Source of the DNA: Isoetes taiwanensis
Taxonomy: Eukaryota; Streptophyta; Lycopodiopsida; Isoetales; Isoetaceae
Length of the DNA: 64,000 bases
Assembly (NCBI GenBank): GCA_021234155.1
Contig: JAJEKV010000006.1
Coordinates: forward strand, 14,398,902-14,462,901
Direction of reading: 5' to 3'
The notes under the pieces: model-generated
Seen by the model: the letters and a program-made list of their open reading frames with translations, nothing else
The model's database searches: none
What the model was told of the DNA's origin: nothing
In this document: positions 10,142 through 20,846 of the stretch, piece by piece
Position numbering within the stretch: the stretch's first letter is position 1
Layout: each line of letters starts with the position of its first letter
Position numbers and translations under genes: made by a program

Positions 10142-12425
10142 GCCAGAATGAAACAGAATGGAATGGATATGATGATTATTCCAGACCTATGGTTTCTCCC
10201 AGCTGATTTCTCCGGACCAAGCTGATTATTCCGGACCAAGCTGATTTCTCCCAGAGCTCCTTGATGTCCCCAGTCCGGGGCTTCTATGGCTCAAGGCGCT
10301 GAAGGCCCTCATCAACGCGTATTCAGATTTTTAGGTAACATTTCTTAGTCACTTGGGTTTTGGCGGACCCGAAGAAACGCTTCAAGTTCAAGACGAGAAG
10401 AAGTTTTCTTTAGATAGGTATCATAATTCGTCTCTATTTGATGCACCAGTCATCTCCGGATGCAGCTATGGTGAAGGCGGTGTCCAGGTTAGTTGTTTTT
10501 TTGCTTCATTACTTAGAATTAGATGCTTGACTGGAGGATTATGCAGCTAAAGCTTTACCTAAAGTATTAGGTTTGGAGATGAATTAGGGTTCTTTAACTA
10601 AAGCTTTAATATTTCTTATTTTCATTTCAGAGCTCCCGTTCTACCTTGTAATGATTTTTATCACTATTGTATTAGTTGATTGATGAGAAGTTTTGGTATG
10701 TTAGATCTTGTACTCCTGTTCTGCCTTGTAATGATTTTTACCATTTATTTTCACTATTGCATTAGCCGGTTGATGTCTATTTTAATGAAATGATATGATG
10801 TTTGCTAGGGTCGAGGTGGTATTCGAAAAAGCTTCAAGTCGAGGGGATGGTGATATTGCCGAGGAATTTCTCCATGAAGTGACTTCGATCCCGATGGAGA
10901 GAGAAGGACTCGTAAATTAGAAGTTGAGGTACACACTAGGCCAGTCAAGTTAAAAGGTCCCTGCTTTGTGGTGGCGGTAATGCTCATCAATTCGTTGAGA
11001 GCTTGGGTGAAGTCCGACGGGTCTAAACTTGCGGTGAAAAGTTTTGCCCCAAGTTTTTTCTTTGCTTTGTCCAACATGTATGTATCAGTTAAAACATTAG
11101 AATAATTGTACTTCAGTGAGCATCCTGTTATTTGAAGCAGTTTATGTATTCATTATAACTTAGTATGATCAAAGCATTGAAAGCTTGATCTCTGCACCTA
11201 AGGCACGTTTTAATGCTTTCTCAAGTGTTCTGAGATCTGTTTTAGTACTTTATTAAACAAGTGCACGTTTAATGAATGAGTCATGATTCTATTACAAGCA
11301 TTATGGATGTTTGTAATTGTTTGCAGACAGGAAAGTGCCTCATTAGAAATGGATATTTCTGTTTACATTCAGATACTTGTCATGCCACAATTTCTTGGCA
11401 GCAGCACCTTTTGTCACCAGTACAGGTGATCAAGAAGACATGTTCTATAAATAATAAAATTATCATTTCTAACATTGTTATGATGTTGAAAGGGATTTGC
11501 TATGAGCACTCGTCAAACTATTGTTAAACTACTAATTATCTGCTTTGCCTCCAAGTTAATTCACCATCGTGAGAATTATGTTAGGAACCAAATTAAGCCA
11601 CTCATACAATGTGTAGTTTTCATACCATCCTGCCTATAAGTTTTGAAAATGGCTGAAATTTTTGTATTGCTCAAAAGGGAGGAAAGGCACGTTCTACAAA
11701 AGTGGTCCCCAACCTGCAATGCACATTGCACATGCTTCTTGTGTAGCCTCATCAATCAAGGGTAGATGTATCCGCCTGTATTTTCTCATTTTAACTTTTC
11801 TGCCCTTCTAAGTTCCATTGTTTGTCCTTGAAGAGGTGTGGAAGATGTAGGCTTAAGAATGTGAAAATGTTCCAGCAAGTTTCTACCATTATCTTTGATG
11901 CAAAGCTGGCAATTGCAGTTCAGGAATACAAGCTTGCCTTTGAAGACCATCATTAAACCAGTAATTTCTTTTTGACACGCAAATGTTTTTTGAAAGCATG
12001 TTCTATAATAATTCCTCATCTGCAAAATCATCATAAGACTTGAGGCCTGCAAATAGTTTAAAGTTCAGCATTCATCAACATCCAAAGATTTGAGGGAAAT
12101 GGACAAGCTGAATGATCGAAACTCTCCCACAGAATCCCTTGTTACTCTATCATTTATTCAATAGGTTGGGAAGCTGCTCCTTTCTATCACTTAGACCATG
12201 TAGGTTAAGAAAGTTTATTAGCAAGCATCGTGTCTTCATCGTGTAAATCCTCAAAACTTGCAACATTGTCAATGTTTTCTAAAGCAAAATCACTTACAGT
12301 TTCGTCTTGCAGAAGCATCCTCCTCGCATCGTTCGAATGCATCAAGCCCCGGATCCATAAGGAGGATGCAATGGCGGAGAGCAAGTGCAAGAAGAGCATA
12401 AACCTTAGAAATTTTTTGGTGGGGT
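10142..12425. other. Stretch with exon-like scraps but no identifiable gene
   Basis: A few short open frames look exon-like. 10240-10322 ends in a frame reading LLWLKALKALI. 10353-10490 is followed by a possible donor. 11077-10805 (minus) encodes a basic 90-residue frame. I recognise none. The minus frame at 12205-12540 has a hydrophobic segment (LFLHLLSAIASSLW) after residues that come from the foldback repeat, so any start there is unreliable. Confidence 0.35.
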
Positions 12426-12455
12426 GTGGAAACCCTTCCCTTTTTCCCCATTTGT

Positions 12456-12503
12456 GGAAACCCTTCCTATTTTCCAATGCCATGGAAAATAGGAAGGGTT
12501 TCC
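12456..12503. repeat. Perfect 21-bp hairpin of the GGAAACCCTTCC family
   Basis: 12456-12476 (GGAAACCCTTCC plus TATTTTCCA) pairs perfectly with 12483-12503 around the 6-base loop ATGCCA. Another copy of the motif stands just upstream at ~12428. Confidence 0.92.
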
Positions 12504-12640
12504 ATTTGAATTTCATTTTGAATTCTTGGGTGGCGTGCATATTTATGAGCGTGCCCCATTAATGGGTGGCGTCCATCTTGAAAGGCGTGGTCCATAAAGG
12601 CCGTCACGTGTCAAAATTAAAAATATTAAAAAAAAAAGGT

Positions 12641-12955
12641 GGAAACCCTTCCCATTTTCCATGGAAACCCTTCCGGTTTTCAAAATAGGAAACCCTTCCG
12701 GTTTTCCATGGAAACCCTTCCTATTTTCCAAACATGGAAACCCTTCCGGCTTTCCATGCAGGAAGGGTTTCCATGGAAACCCTTCCGAATTTCCATGTTT
12801 GGAAAATAGGAAGGGTTTCCATGGAAAATAGGAAGAGTTTCCATGAAAAACCGGAAGGGTTTCCTATTTTGAAAACCGGAAGGGTTTTCATGGAAAATAG
12901 GAAGGGTTTCCATGGAAAACCGGAAGGGTTTCCATGGAAATTTGGAAGGGTTTCC
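12641..12955. repeat. Foldback array of a ~22-bp unit, 14 copies in both orientations
   Basis: GGAAACCCTTCC occurs forward at 12641, 12663, 12688, 12710, 12736 and 12775. Its reverse GGAAGGGTTTCC occurs at 12761, 12809, 12831, 12853, 12878, 12900, 12922 and 12944. Spacing is mostly 22 or 25 bases, with linkers such as GGTTTTCCAT. The left half is mainly forward and the right half reverse, so the array can form one long imperfect stem. Open frames through it are artefacts of the repeat. Confidence 0.92.
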
Positions 12956-13380
12956 ACGGGAGGCCAAACCAAATCGGGTGTACTTAAAACCATCAAACCG
13001 TGCCTGCCCCACTTTGGTATATACAAGTGAGCACTTTCCTTAGAAAGAAAAATTCCTTGGCTATATAAGATGTGCCACGTTTAATTTGAAAATCCATAAT
13101 TTAGCCATCATGGCACAATGTGCCTACACGACATGAAGACACCTCACCTTTAGAGTCTATATAGATTGCTCGTATAAGGGAATGGCCCACTGGGTGACAT
13201 TCTAACGCAAGAGAAGGGGTCAATATTGGAGGCAGAGGCCAATTTGATTGAGTTGGAAGGTCGCCCTGCGGTATTCCCTCAACGTCAAGAAGTGGGTCTT
13301 CATTCCTTCAGATTCTTGAATCATTGTCATCAAGAATGAAAAGTGGCTGCTGAAAACCTGTAGAATTGAGTAACTCTTAC
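12956..13380. other. No gene recognised
   Basis: Unique-looking AT-rich DNA between the foldback array and the long hairpin. No exon, RNA or element end could be supported. Confidence 0.4.
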
Positions 13381-13385
13381 CTTGA

Positions 13386-13512
13386 CGTCGTGGAACAAGA
13401 AGGGGTCGAGCATTCTTGCCAGCCCTCTGACCTGCAGAATCTAGGAGCGACCGGATTCTGCAAGTCAGGGGGCTGGCAAGAATGCCCTCCCTCTTCCCAT
13501 TCCACATCACGT
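13386..13512. ncRNA. Long hairpin, candidate microRNA-type precursor or foldback
   Basis: 13410-13441 pairs with 13454-13485 over 32 positions with one mismatch and one G-U wobble, around a 12-base loop. Weaker pairing continues outward to about 13386 and 13512. Stem length, loop and near-perfect pairing are what a plant DICER-LIKE substrate looks like. I recognise no known mature microRNA, and an inverted-repeat transposon relic is equally possible. Strand is undecided because the inner stem is nearly symmetrical. Confidence 0.4.
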
Positions 13513-14299
13513 GGTCTAACTGGGATACTTTCAACCATCGGTCTTGTATGTTCAACAACCAATTAACACTCTGTATAATGTCAAACAGAATGAACAATAA
13601 GAATGATGGGTAAAAAAAAAGATAGCACACGGTTTTCTTGAAAAGAAAAAGCAACACCTGTCGCATCTTGATTAGGGTGCTTTCCCATGAACAAGTCTAA
13701 ACGGCGGAGAGACCTGGATGCCACGCATGAATTCACAATTTCTATGTTCCCATGAACAACAGACCTCATTTGTTGCATTGCGTTGCAATATATTGCCAAA
13801 ATACTTGTTGTGATTCACTTATTTTTCTACGCTTAAGTAGCATACATGTTCCTACATATTTGTGACTCGTAGACTGTTGTTACCTACATGTTTATTGAGT
13901 ATTCAGCCCAACAAATATATCTTATTCCATTTGGCTTTTTACCCATGAATGCCCATTTGCTCGCTTTTGCAACAAGAAATATACACGAGAGAATTTAGGA
14001 CAATGAATTTGCAATTGAACTTTAATGCATTACCAACTATCTACTTGAAGCATGGGAAGGTTAGAGAGCCTGCTGTAAGTTTTTGTTGAATATATATGAA
14101 ATAGAGGAGAGTGAGCCTAATGCTATCACTGTAGATGATGGAGTAGGGTGAAGTCGGTTGCTTGACGGATTAGGGTGAAGTCGGTTGCTTCTTGATGTAT
14201 TAAATATGTTTTCTAGAGCTGATGGTCTCACAGACAATAATATCATTTCATTTCACATGATGTCTACACACTATTGTTGCGAGCCACATCAATATGGTA
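13513..14299. other. No gene recognised; one short tandem repeat
   Basis: A ~27-bp direct repeat (AGGGTGAAGTCGGTTGCTT at ~14147 and ~14171) is the only structure seen. Confidence 0.4.
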
Positions 14300-14667
14300 G
14301 GGGGGGTGCCCATAATCCGTGCGTTTGCCCAGCTTCTGCCACAGAATTTGTACCAGCTTCCGCTCGCAGAAGCCCAAGAACCGTGCACCCAGATCACCTA
14401 CAATCGTGCTTCTTCATAAAAAATGAACTAAAAATAAGGGTGCACGCTAGATGGGCAGGGGGTGAGCGGGGATGGACAACAGATTGGTCTACTTTGAAGG
14501 CTTATAACTCTGGTTGTGGACACCCAATTGGCCTGATTTTTGTTTCTATGAACAGATTAGGTATCAGGCTTTCCGAAACATATCTTTTTTCCCCTGTTTT
14601 GATCAAAAAATCCAAGCCTCCACTCTGTTCAAACCTTAAACGCACGGTTTATGGGCAGCCCCCCCCC
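14300..14667. mobile_element. MITE-like element with ~27-bp inverted ends
   Basis: The left end GGGGGGGTGCCCATAA, continuing CCGTGCGTTT, is mirrored at the right end ending in a C-run at 14667, with one substitution in the core. The ~368-bp body has no supported coding. No clear target duplication. Confidence 0.72.
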
Positions 14668-15588
14668 ATTCTTAGTTAGCCTTCGGTTATCTATGCACAT
14701 CCTAATGAGATCTACCTTTTCTAAATAGATAGGGTGACAAGCTTGGCCTTAAAAAAAAAATGATAATAATAATAGTAACAACGACAATGACGATGGCGAC
14801 GACGACAACTAGAAAAACGTCATTGATCATGGACGTGTGGAAGGTAGGCGTAATAGAGTATATATGTATGTGGAATAAAGAGCTATACATGTAATCTTGG
14901 GTTGTCAAGTGAGAACTGTAGGATGGTGGAACATTAACCATAGGCACATAGAATAGATAGGAGTAATGGAATGCATAGGACGGAATAGAATGGATGGGCA
15001 ATGTAGTACATAGATAATATGGATTGCGATATTGTCACCATATCGAATATTCTAACATAGATGGAAGTTATTTATAAATAACTACAGATAAATATTTTAA
15101 AGTTATTGCATAGAAAAGGTATTGAAAATATTTGTTGCATGTATTGAAATGCTATCACATGGGCATGTAGTTACATGGGTTATGATACGGTGGTGCTCGG
15201 GGGAGTGGCTATGGAGCAAGAGAAAGAGAAAGAAAATTAAATTATTTGCACCAAATCCTTCAACCAAATGCCCTTGAATATGTAGCATTATAACAGGGGG
15301 TTTTTTTTGCGATTTTATACGCTTTTTGGCATGGTTTTCATATGATTTCACAAGCGTATTCACCTGGACGTACTAAACAGTATTTCTAGAGTGCACTCAT
15401 TTGTTAGCCATTGATTTTAAAGAAGAGGGAAAATCGTGTGGTTGTGGGGCTTTTATTGTTAATATTAGGTTTGTCAAATATTAGGTTAATATTAGGGTTT
15501 TGGATTTGCTTGTAGTTTGTTTCTGCACAAGAGCTGCTTCCAGGCCTGGGCCACCAATTAGTGATAATTCTTACGATGTTTCAATGCA
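14668..15588. other. No gene recognised
   Basis: AT-rich DNA with simple tracts (ATAATAATAATAG near 14762, AGAAAGAGAAAGAAA near 15220). Nothing coding could be supported. Confidence 0.4.
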
Positions 15589-15589
15589 G

Positions 15590-16017
15590 ATCTGAGAAAT
15601 TGGAGAGATGGATTTGAGCCGATTACGGTTTGGAAACCAATAGCAGCTGAAGGGTTTGTGGCTCTTGGTTGCGTGGCTGTTGCAGGATATGTTGAGCCAA
15701 GTTTGGAAGTTATGAGATGCGCCAAGGCAGAGTTGGTTGATGAATCAACTGTTGACATGCATCCAGTATGGCAAATAAACAAGCCGTGGCATTGTACGTT
15801 TAATCAAGTTGGTATTGGATCACTTAGCTTTATCGCTTCTGTGCAAGATGCACGAAAAAATTTACGACCAAGAAGTTTGAGTTGTGATCAGCTTAAAAGA
15901 TTCGTAGTGCAGAGTGCAATTTGTGGATCTCATGTCTGTAATCGAATGCATAGAATTTTTGTATATAAGATCCTGGGAAAGCATCCCATGCATTTAGATC
16001 CGGTAGGAGATTTCTGA
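15590..16017 (+). pseudogene. VPS13-like (DUF946/VPS62-type repeat) exon fragment
   Basis: After a good acceptor (TTTCAATGCAG ending 15589) the frame reads WRDGFEPITVWKPIAAEGF, then VALGCVAVAGYVEP, MRCAKAELVDES and HPVWQ. The phrase 'vWrP..p.GyvaLGcvav.Gy..P' is the repeat seen in plant VPS13-family lipid-transfer proteins and VPS62/DUF946 proteins. VPS13 proteins bridge membranes and move lipids at contact sites. Family similarity seems lost after about 15890, and the frame runs to a stop at 16015. It is one exon-sized piece of a very large gene. An ABCC exon follows 700 bp downstream, which is not a normal plant gene order. Confidence 0.58.
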
Positions 16018-16698
16018 TATTGGGCCAGGGTAGAAAGGGGTAGCTAAATCGGCAACAGCTGGGTGGATTGACAACTACAGCTGCAAAACGCGAGCTCCAT
16101 GTAGATTAGGAAGTGTTTTTGTTTGATCTGATATTTGGGGAGATTGGATCATTTGGGGCGGCAACCTGCAACAAATTGGTTTTTACAAATCAGCTTCCTC
16201 AACTCTGAGTTCTCCTGAAGCTCCGATTTGTCGAGAACGAGAGCCAATAATACCTCTTTGGACAGCATATTGGCAGCCAGCATTGACCACCCCTGCAATC
16301 GTTTTATCCGGCACGGACATCTGGAGCTGTGACTTATTCCTGTGGCCGAAGTAATTGGAGAGGAGAAGCCTCCCTTGTTCTGCTCTTGGCAGAACCATCT
16401 TGCAGCATTGGCGTCCTTTGATTCTGAGATTTATATGAAAGGTCGAGCTTTCTATTGAGTTTCCAGAGCCTTGGATAAGTTGGAATGATATACCGATTCC
16501 TCAATCCATGTTGTAAAGGTGTGAACTGTATCTATTTGAGATGTTTGTAGTTCTAGATAAGTTTCCATTTTTCTTACATAATTTTACATTAGCTGACAAC
16601 AATATGCAGGTAAGAGTGACATTATCCAAGAGTGACATTATCCAATTCCTTTTGGCTTGTCTTGTCAAGCCTGATGGCTGCACAACGCGTTCATATCA
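16018..16698. other. Unassigned stretch between two captured exons
   Basis: A minus frame at 16183-16398 (71 residues, SNYFGHRNKSQLQMSVPD) looks protein-like but is not recognised. An 18-bp direct repeat (AAGAGTGACATTATCC) lies near 16613-16645. Confidence 0.4.
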
Positions 16699-16699
16699 G

Positions 16700-17017
16700 T
16701 ATGCTTACATTCCAATGCTCTTTTTCCATTCGAATCCGATTGGTCGTATAATAAATCAATTTGCAAAACACAGGAGATATTGATCGAAGTGTTGCGATGT
16801 AGGCAAACATGTTTTTGAATATGTTTTTCCAACTTATGTCAACATTTGTGCTTATTGGCATATTGATCGAAGTGTTGCGATGTGGGCAAACATGTTTTTG
16901 AATATGTTTTTCCAACTTATGTCAACATTTGTGCTTATTGGCATTGTGAATACAGTGTCACTTTGGGCAATCCTGCCTCTTTTGATACTTTTTTACGTTG
17001 CTTATGTTTATTTTCAG
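16700..17017 (+). pseudogene. ABCC (MRP-type) transporter exon, with internal duplication
   Basis: The reading shows FFHSNPIGRIINQFAKH, then, in a shifted frame, [34 protein letters not shown] and VAYVYFQ. This is the transmembrane domain and coupling-helix region (NPxGRIINxFAKDxGDxD) conserved in plant ABCC vacuolar glutathione-conjugate pumps. The exon starts after ATATCAG (16699) and ends at CAG|GTATTT (17017). An 83-bp stretch is duplicated head to tail (16779-16861 and 16862-16944) and the frame is shifted between AKH and GDID, so it cannot be translated as is. No other ABCC exons were recognised nearby. Confidence 0.78.
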
Positions 17018-17360
17018 GTATTTGCCTATCCATAACCTGATCTTGTTGGCCTCATTCTATCGCTGGAACTATCAGATATGCTAGATATGCTGCTTGTTTG
17101 CAATTGTCATATTTGTTTTTAGTCCAATCTTGTTGGGACACCATATAACTGTAGTGATCACACTATCGAATCAAGCAATGCTTCTTTCCTGGTATTTGTC
17201 TCTTTGGGGTCATGCTTTGCATTTGCAGTGCCTTTGCATGCTTATGTTTATGCTTATGTTTATGTTCGGGCCCAAAAATTTTACCTATGTTAGGGGGCCA
17301 AGGGCCAAAATTTTTTTAATGTAACAATCAACACACTACTATCATTAACATTATTAACAC
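17018..17360. other. Intron-like flank, no gene recognised
   Basis: T-rich DNA after the ABCC donor site. It includes a small repeat of TGCTTATGTTTA around 17230. Confidence 0.4.
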
Positions 17361-17743
17361 AAACCATTGCATTTAACACATTTAAAATAAAATCCCCCTT
17401 AAACCCCCTTTGGTTTGGGTGCATATTCACACGGGGGGTTACGTAGGGCAGCGAGAGCCCCAAAACAATATTTATAATACATGTACAAAATTAACACCAT
17501 TAAGTACATTCTCTCAAACCTTATAGTATTTTGCAAATCTCAATATACAGTATACAGAAACTTGTACATGCATACCCCACAAACGAGGATCGCTATAAAC
17601 GGTCCAGATCTTGGAATAAAGGGCAAATATGCCCATCCGACAGCTCTCGATGCCCGGAGTAACCCCCCGTGTGAATATGCACCCAAACCAAAGGGGGTTT
17701 AAGGGGGATTTTATTTTAAATGTGTTAATTAATCCAATGGTTT
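17361..17743. mobile_element. Long-TIR element, copy A
   Basis: AATCCCCCTTAAACCCCC, continuing TTTGGTTTGGGTGCATATTC, is mirrored by GAATATGCACCCAAACC at the other end. The arms pair over at least ~70 bases. The body has no coding capacity. Copies B and C lie at 20353 and 23242. Confidence 0.82.
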
Positions 17744-20352
17744 ATCTAAGTTAGACGTTCTGTTATTAAAAGGCAGATCCCTTTTATCTAATTTAAGGCA
17801 TGGGGCCTTTGGAAAAGAGGCTCGATCTCTATTATAAAAGGGCGGCTGAGGATTGTCGATACATGAGCAGACATCAGTCGATTCCAGCGGACTTTATGGC
17901 AACAATTCGAACTGCTACAGTAAAAGATGGTCTGCTACAGTATCATGTGGACAACAGATGTGACTAAGATTTTGGACGAAGGCGGACCTTTGTAGCAGAG
18001 TCGGCCCAGAGATAGCAGTTTTAGATCCTTCTACAACCATTCATTAATGAATTCCACAACCTCTAATCCTGATAACGACCTCATATCCAATCTTGGATTT
18101 TGATATATATGCAGTACAGTGAATCGATTACGTGGAGAGGATTTTGATTAATTTGTTATCTCCCTAAATTCCTTCCCTTAGCCTACTCTTAAGCCCAATC
18201 CTTTCATAAATTTGTGTTTCTCTAGAGACAGGCTTCTCTAGTGGCTAAATTGTATTTCCTTAAGCCTTCCTTATTCCAAGATTCAAACTTTCTCGGATAT
18301 TCTCTTGCTCAGGATAGCCCGGTTAGATGGTAGGGGTGGAATTGTATTTCTTTGCTTTACTTCCTGATGAACGTTTTGCAGAATCATTGTAGATCTGTGA
18401 ATTAATTGTGTTTATTTATTATGTTCTTGACGATTGTTTTGCAGTTGATCTCTGGAAACTCCAGCTTCCTATCAGGTTAAAAGACGAATGAAACTGGAAA
18501 ATGTATAATTTTAAGTCGGAAAAAATGTGCATAAAATAAATGCTAGATTTTGGCAACTTTAATTTCTCTAACATGCTTATCACCAATACCATTTTAGTTG
18601 ATTTTTTATTTTTACTTTTGAACATTTTTTTAATGTAGATAACTTAATTTTACAAACTCTATTCTTGCAATTGATTTACATAACGGACATCCATTTAAAA
18701 CGTTATGGCACGTATTAGGATGCATCTTTATTCATATTTATTCATTCCTATAGGTTTTTTTTGTATTATTGATTCAAGCCATCGATTGACGGCATATTTC
18801 CGATATGGTACCGGATCGATGACCATTAACATTTTCAAGGAAAATTAAAAAGCCACTTTCTATGGTGTGGATCAGACATATATGGTCTTAAAACCACATT
18901 GCCATAATAAACATAGTATTTTTACATAACTACAAGGTACCATCCAAATGCTGAAAAGGTCTGGCTTTGTCGAGAGAGAGAGGGCCGGAGGATTCGATTT
19001 TCAGCCCTAATGCCCTTACTAGAGCCCCAAAGATATTTGTAATCCTTATCCATTAAAATCCAAATCCGACAAGCAAACTTTTGACCTTTCTGTGCATCTG
19101 TTTGCCAAATAGAATATTAACATGCAGAAGAAATGGAAAGAAAAGTATTTGCCCCAGCATATCCCTCCAGCACCTCTTAGCAAAAGGCTCCAACTGGACG
19201 CCACACACATGCAATGCCTGCTATAACATACATCGTTAGAACAGAACTCAGAATCGTGAAGCGACAGTAGTGCAGGGTTTCGGCGCTAGAATAGGCCCAA
19301 ACCTCATGGCATGCATGCACAACCTGGCTCGCCTTTATCCTTTTTTTCTTCCCTTTTAGAACCATGGCAAAAAAAAACCCATCCCTTTCGAAACTCCAAA
19401 AAGAAAGATGACCTTTAAATCCAATTAAGTTTCTCAAACATGGCAAAATATACGGTTTGGCATCCAATACCTGCTAGGAATCATAGTCCCAACCAAGTGA
19501 GAAAAATCCTCCTGTAATACTGTAGCACAATATTTTGAGATTTGAAGCACAATGAAATATCTTCTTTCGCTGGAGAACATATTTAATTCCTTTTTTTGTT
19601 TTTCTCCCTTTCTTTCCAGGTATAAAGCCATTGAATCCCCATTCCCATGCACACAAAATCTAACCAGTTTTTCTCCTACTAATCCTCTTCTTAAGCTTCT
19701 ATTACGCTCAACGGATCATTTTTCGAGCAAAAATCCATTTAATAGTGCATTTCTCGAGCAAAAAACTAGAACAAGGGATTAAACAGACGGGAACAAGGGA
19801 TTCAATATGCCAGAACAAAGCGTTCAACATGGGCAATGGGCGAAATCTCATGAAAGGAAATTTAAGCCTCTTGATCATTATGTTCTGTAATTCCCACCAC
19901 TTGGGCATAACGCCTAGAAAAGGCTTTTGACGGGCAAGCCGGTCGGTTCGGGTTTGCTTAGGGCTCTGCGACTTGTATACCGCCTCGTCTGGCGGAGCTG
20001 CCAGGCATTTACACATGCAATACCTTGTCGGAACGTCATTCACATGCAATACCTGCTATAACATACATCGTTAGAATGTAACTCGTCCCTTCCACGGGCG
20101 GCGGTGGCAGCGGGGGTTTCCTTTGCTAAAGTAGGCTCAAACCTCATGGCATGCATGTACAACTATCTACCTTATCCAGTTTCTTTTTCTTCCTTTTTTA
20201 GAACTATGGCAAAAAAAACCATCCAAAGAACTCCAAAAAATAAAGATGACCTTTAAATGCAATTAAGCTTCTTAAATATGGCAGAATATACAGTTTGGCA
20301 TTCAATACCTACCAGGAATCATATAGTCCCAACCAAGTGAGAAAAACCTCCA

Positions 20353-20846
20353 TAACACATAACAACCATTGACATTAACAACCAACACATAACTACCATT
20401 GACATTAATTAACACAACCATTGGGTCCAACACATTTAAATTAAAATCCCCTTAAACCCCTTTGGTTTGGGTGTATATTCATACTGGGGTGACTCGGGCA
20501 ACAAGAGTCGTTGGATAGGCATATTCACCCCTTTATTCCTTAATCTACACCGCACCTAAAGTTCCTCGCTCGTGGGGTATGCAAGTACAAAATTTGCTAT
20601 ACTATATAACAAGATTCACAAAATACTATAAGATTTGGTGAATACTATATGGTGTTAATTTACGCGTGCAAAATCTACATTTATGAGGGGGCCTTTGGAA
20701 AATCACCCCTATTATGAATATGCACCAAACCAAAGGGAGTTTAAATGGGGATTTTAATTTAAATGTGTTGGACCCAATGGTTGTGTTAATTAATGTCAAT
20801 GGTAGTTATGTGGTTGGTTGTTTATGTCAATGGTTGTTATGTGTTG
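20353..20846. mobile_element. Long-TIR element, copy B
   Basis: The ends AACACATAACAACCATTGAC and their mirror extend the inverted repeat of copy A to roughly 160 bases per arm. The arms contain internal direct repeats of ACCATTGACATTAA. Near-twin of copy C, from the next tandem unit. Confidence 0.82.

Noticed and set aside
12543..13030. Long open frames on both strands through the foldback array
   Set aside because: They consist of the repeated translation of the 22-bp unit (ENRKGF and similar) and exist on both strands at once. Compositional artefact.
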